64,000 nucleotides of DNA, taken from Hevea brasiliensis (taxonomy: Eukaryota; Streptophyta; Magnoliopsida; Malpighiales; Euphorbiaceae). The position numbers were made by a program, and so were the translations under genes. The stretch lies in assembly GCF_030052815.1 (NCBI RefSeq), contig NC_079499.1, forward strand, positions 101,900,480 to 101,964,479, read 5' to 3'. Under the pieces are notes generated by a model, which worked only from the letters and a program-made list of their open reading frames with translations, searched no databases and was not told the origin of the DNA. Position 1 is the stretch's first letter. The number at the start of each line of letters is the position of its first letter. Below are positions 60,504-64,000 of this stretch, piece after piece.

Positions 60504-63500
60504 TTACATATGGAATAAATAAGGGTACTTGCTACGCATGCCCCGCTCTGATTCCTATGTGCATTCTTCCACTGACTGGCTCCTCCATAAAATCTTAACC
60601 ATATGGATCTGTTTTGATCTTAGTTGCCTCACTTGGTAGTCCACTATGGCTACAGGTTGCTCCTTAAACATCAAGTTTTCTTTCAGCTCTACTACTTCCG
60701 GCTGTAACACATGAGAGAGATCAGGTATGTATTTCCTGAGCATTGAAATGTGAAATACAGGATGAACATGAGAAAGATTGAGTGGTAACTCCAAACGGTA
60801 AGCAACTGCTCCAACTCTATTAGTAACCTCAAAAGGTCCAATATACCGAGGTGCCAACTTGCCCTTCTTTCTAAATCTCATGACTCCCTTCATCGGAGAA
60901 ACCTTTAGGAATACATAATCGCCTACTGCAAACTCTACATCTCTCCATCTGGGATTTGCGTAACTCTTCTGCCTACTGAAAGCTATTTTCAATCGTTCCC
61001 TGATTAAAGAAACCATCTCTGAAGTGTACTACTCAAAGTCTACATCATGCACCTTCGCTTCTCCCATTTCCATCCAACACAAAGGAGACTTACACTTTCT
61101 TCCATATAGCGCCTCATAGGGTGCCATCCCGATGTTGGAATGATAACTGTTGTAGGCAAACTCCACCAAGGGTAGTTGGTCATCTCATTGACCTCCAAAA
61201 TCCAAAACACACATGCGAAGCATGTTTTCTAGTGTTTGGATTGTCCTTTTGGACTGCCCATCTGTTTGAGGGTGAAAGGCAGTACTAAAGTTTAATTGCG
61301 TGCCAAGTGCCTCTTGCAGCTTTCTCCAAAACCTAGAAGTGAACTAGGGCTCTCTGTCAGATATTATGAAAGCAGGAACTCCATGCAATCTAACTATTTC
61401 TCGAACATAGAGCAGGGCGTACTGTGCAACAGAATAGGTGGTTTTCACAGGCAAGAAATGAGCTGATTTAGTAAGGTGATCTACAATCACCCATATCGAA
61501 TCATATCCCCTCGTGGTACGAGGCAACCCAGTTACAAAATCCATAGTGATCATTTCCCACTTCCATTTTGGGATAGGGAGCTCTTGCAGCTTCCCTTACT
61601 GTCTCTGGTGTTCAAACTTCACCTTCTGACAAGTCAAGCACTTGAACACAAAGTCTGTTATGTCTCTTTTTATGCCATTCCACCAGTAGCTATCTTTCAC
61701 ATCATGGTACATCTTGGTGGAGCCTGAGTGGACATTTTACAATGTATAGTGTGCCTCTCGTATGATTTCATTTCTAAGATTATCCACGTCGGGCATACAT
61801 ATCCTAGAACCTTGCATAAGGGCGCCATCATTGATAAATCCAAACTCACCACATTCACCCTACTGTACTCTTTCTATGATCTTCATCAATTGCTGGTCTT
61901 TATGCTGGGAAGCTTTGACTCTATCTCGCAGGTCTTGTCTCACTGAAAAATAAGCCAATAATACCCCCTCATCTGAAAGATCTAAGATCATACATTGATC
62001 CATCAACTCATGTACTCCCTGAATCAATGGTCTCTTCTCTGCTGATATGTGCACCAAGATGCTAGAAAATTTTCTGCTCAAAGCAGCTGCTACTACATTA
62101 GCCTTCCCAGGGTGGTACTGTATGGTACAATCATGGTCCTTCAGAAGCTCCATCCATCTCCTCTGTCTCAAATTTAAATCCCTCTGTTGGAAGATATACT
62201 TCAAACTCTTGTGGTCGGCGTATATCTCGCACACTTCACCATACAGGTAATGTTTTCAGATCTTTAGTGCAAAGACTAAAGTCGCCATTTCCAAATCATG
62301 GGTGGGGTAGTTCTGCTCATGCCTCTTTAGCTGCCTTGAAGCATAAGCCACTACTTTTCCATTTTGCATCAAAACACCCTAAGCCAACTCTGGAGGCATC
62401 ACTTTACACGGTATATCCTTCACCACTCATCGGTAATGTCAATACAGGGGCGGTAGTTAGACATTCCTTAAGCTTCTAGAAGCTCTCCTCACAATCATCT
62501 GTCCAAATGAACGGAATATTCTTCCGAGTTAACTTAGTTAGGGGAGCTGCTATCCTGGAGAAATTCTGCACAAAACGCCTATAGTAGCCAGCTAGGCCAA
62601 GAAAACTTCGCACCTCAGTGACTTTTGTAGGCTTAAGCCAATCAGTTATAGCCTCAATTTTCTTGGGATCCACTTGAATGCCTTCACTAGAAATCAAGTG
62701 TTCCAAGAATGAGATGCTTTCTAGCCAAAATTCACATTTTGAAAATTTGGCATATAGCTGGTGCTCCCTCAAAGTCTGCAACACCATCCTAAAATGCCAC
62801 ACATGTTCTTCCTCGATCCGAGAGTATACCAAAATGTCATCTATGAATACAATGATAAAACGGTCTAGGAATGGCCTGAACACCCTATTCATCAAGTCCA
62901 TGAAGGCCGCTGGTGCATTAGTGAGTCCAAAAGGCATCACCAAGAACTTATAATGACCATATCTTGTCCTGAATATTGTCTTGGACATATCTTCATTCCT
63001 GATTCTCAACTGATGGTAGCCTAATCATAGGTCTATTTTGGAAAAGAATCAGCCCCTTGGAGCTGATTAAACAGATTATCAATCCGAGGAAGTAGATACT
63101 TGTTCTTCACAGTCACCTTGTTCAGCTGTCTGTAATCAATGCACAGCCTCAAGGACCCATCTTTCTTTCTCACAAATAAAATAGGAGCGCCCCAGGGTGA
63201 AGTGCTCGGACATATGAAACCTTTGTCCAAAAGCTCCTGTACTTGCTCCTTTAGCTCTTTCAATTCTACTGGTGTCATCCTATAAGGTGGCATTGATAGG
63301 GGGTTTGTACCGGCAAAACATTAATGCAGAACTCTATTTCCCTTCCGGGTGGCAACCCTGGAAGCTCCTCAGGGAAGACATCCATGAATTCTCTGACAAC
63401 AAGAACATTTTCCATGTTAACACCTTATATAGATGTATCTCTCATCAATGCCAAATACCCTTGACATCTACGCCTCAACATTTTTTTAGATCTAATTGCT

Positions 63501-64000
63501 GACACTAAGTTATATGGAGCCACGCTTCTGTCACCATCAAAGCTAAACTCTTTCATACCAGGTATGTGGAAATAAACCTTTTTGTTCATGCAGTCTAAAG
63601 TGGCATAATGAGTTGCCAGCCAATCCATTCCCAAAATCACATCAAAATCCATTACCGATAAAGGAACCAAGTCTGCTGGGAGATTCTTCCATTCACTACC
63701 ACAGGGCTACTCGAAAAAATCATAGCCACATCTATGTTGTCACTAAGTGGGGTAGCTACAGACAATGGGTATTCTAAAGTTGTAGGGTTCCTACCCAATC
63801 TCATGGCAAAAACAGGGGAGACAAATGAGTGCGTAGCACCTGAATCTATCAAAACATGAGCCTCATAGGAACAGACTAGAAGAATACCAGCCACAACTGC
63901 ATTAGAAGCCTGAGCATCCTGGTGGGTCAAGGTGAAAACCCAAGCTTGACCCCTACCCTGTATTGCAGAACCTTGAAATTGACTTCTACCCCCTGACTTG
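60504..64000 (-). pseudogene. element C pol (protease to chromodomain), partial, broken
   Basis: Reading right to left: protease VLIDSGATHSFVSP (~63850), RT entry [24 protein letters not shown] active site kept (~62845), RNase [12 protein letters not shown] (~62220), integrase KCLTCQK and MDFVTGLP, and a chromodomain-like tail ([13 protein letters not shown]) ending at TAA 60506-60504. Breaks: frameshift near 63040 plus TGA near 63027, frameshift near 63660, TAG 60554-60552 replacing a Trp, and others in integrase. The catalytic integrase Glu is Lys (61250-61248), as in A. The RNase H motif usually read ADALSR is AAALSR. The protease-to-integrase order is typical of Ty3/gypsy. Confidence 0.9.

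Larger units (their letters stand above)
57769..64000 (-). mobile_element. Ty3/gypsy chromovirus C, 3' part, same family as A, minus strand
   Basis: The 3' LTR is at the low-coordinate end (57769-60440), followed leftward-to-rightward by the polypurine tract and pol running off the right edge; gag and the 5' LTR are outside. LTR ends (TGTAACACCCCTAATTTTT; GTCATGACA) and pol text match element A closely, in inverted orientation. It sits 75 bp beyond the end of the P450 segmental duplication. Confidence 0.93.

Noticed and set aside
1..64000. tRNA or rRNA genes, CRISPR arrays, bacterial-type operons, organelle DNA, pararetrovirus insertions
   Set aside because: Looked for by eye and not found. 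The only tRNA-like matches are retrotransposon primer sites, and all RT regions are of Ty3/gypsy type.

Overview
The window is plant nuclear DNA, almost certainly from a eudicot. It is AT-rich, the genes have GT-AG introns, and it holds Ty1/copia and Ty3/gypsy chromovirus retrotransposons, a Mutator-like DNA transposon and a CYP736A-type cytochrome P450. The P450 and repeat families feel most like Euphorbiaceae (cassava or rubber tree relatives), but that is only an impression. Only two host genes look intact: an importin-5-like gene and one P450. Most of the rest is nested, decayed transposon sequence.

Layout. (1) 1-2840: a minus-strand Ty1/copia element, cut by the window edge, sits inside the gag of a minus-strand Ty3/gypsy fragment. 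(2) 3260-14944: a nearly complete 11.7-kb Mutator-like element (MULE). It has matching 9-bp target duplications (AAATATATG) and terminal inverted repeats. Two subterminal clusters of eight palindromes each start about 95 bp from the two ends. It also holds a block of ~240-bp tandem repeats and three plus-strand genes: a mudrA-like transposase, a short ORF I do not recognise, and a plant mobile domain (PMD) gene. All three genes carry breaks. A 2.1-kb solo LTR with its own 5-bp target duplication lies in the leader. (3) 15920-24860: an importin-5-like gene on the minus strand. I resolved 20 exons, all in frame, giving 872 residues; it lacks the N-terminal part of canonical importin-5. (4) 24961-28060: AT-rich intergenic DNA with a (TA)n tract. 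(5) 28482-30063: an intact two-exon CYP736A-like P450. (6) 30650-51957: gypsy chromovirus A, split in its integrase by a second gypsy chromovirus B (37016-48813, 5-bp duplication AGGAG). A's 3' LTR is truncated. (7) 51958-55284: AT-rich DNA with an (AAT)n tract. (8) 55726-57315: a second P450 copy, which is a pseudogene. (9) 57769-64000: a minus-strand gypsy element C of the same family as A, running off the right edge.

History that can be read. A segment of about 2.5 kb carrying the P450 was duplicated. Element A landed exactly where the copy-1 homology now ends, and element B later landed in A, so the two P450 copies are now about 25 kb apart. The distal copy decayed through an A-run frameshift, a late stop and a changed heme-motif residue. 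The best candidate for something undescribed is the MULE: its symmetric palindrome arrays, its unrecognised middle ORF and its PMD partner gene.
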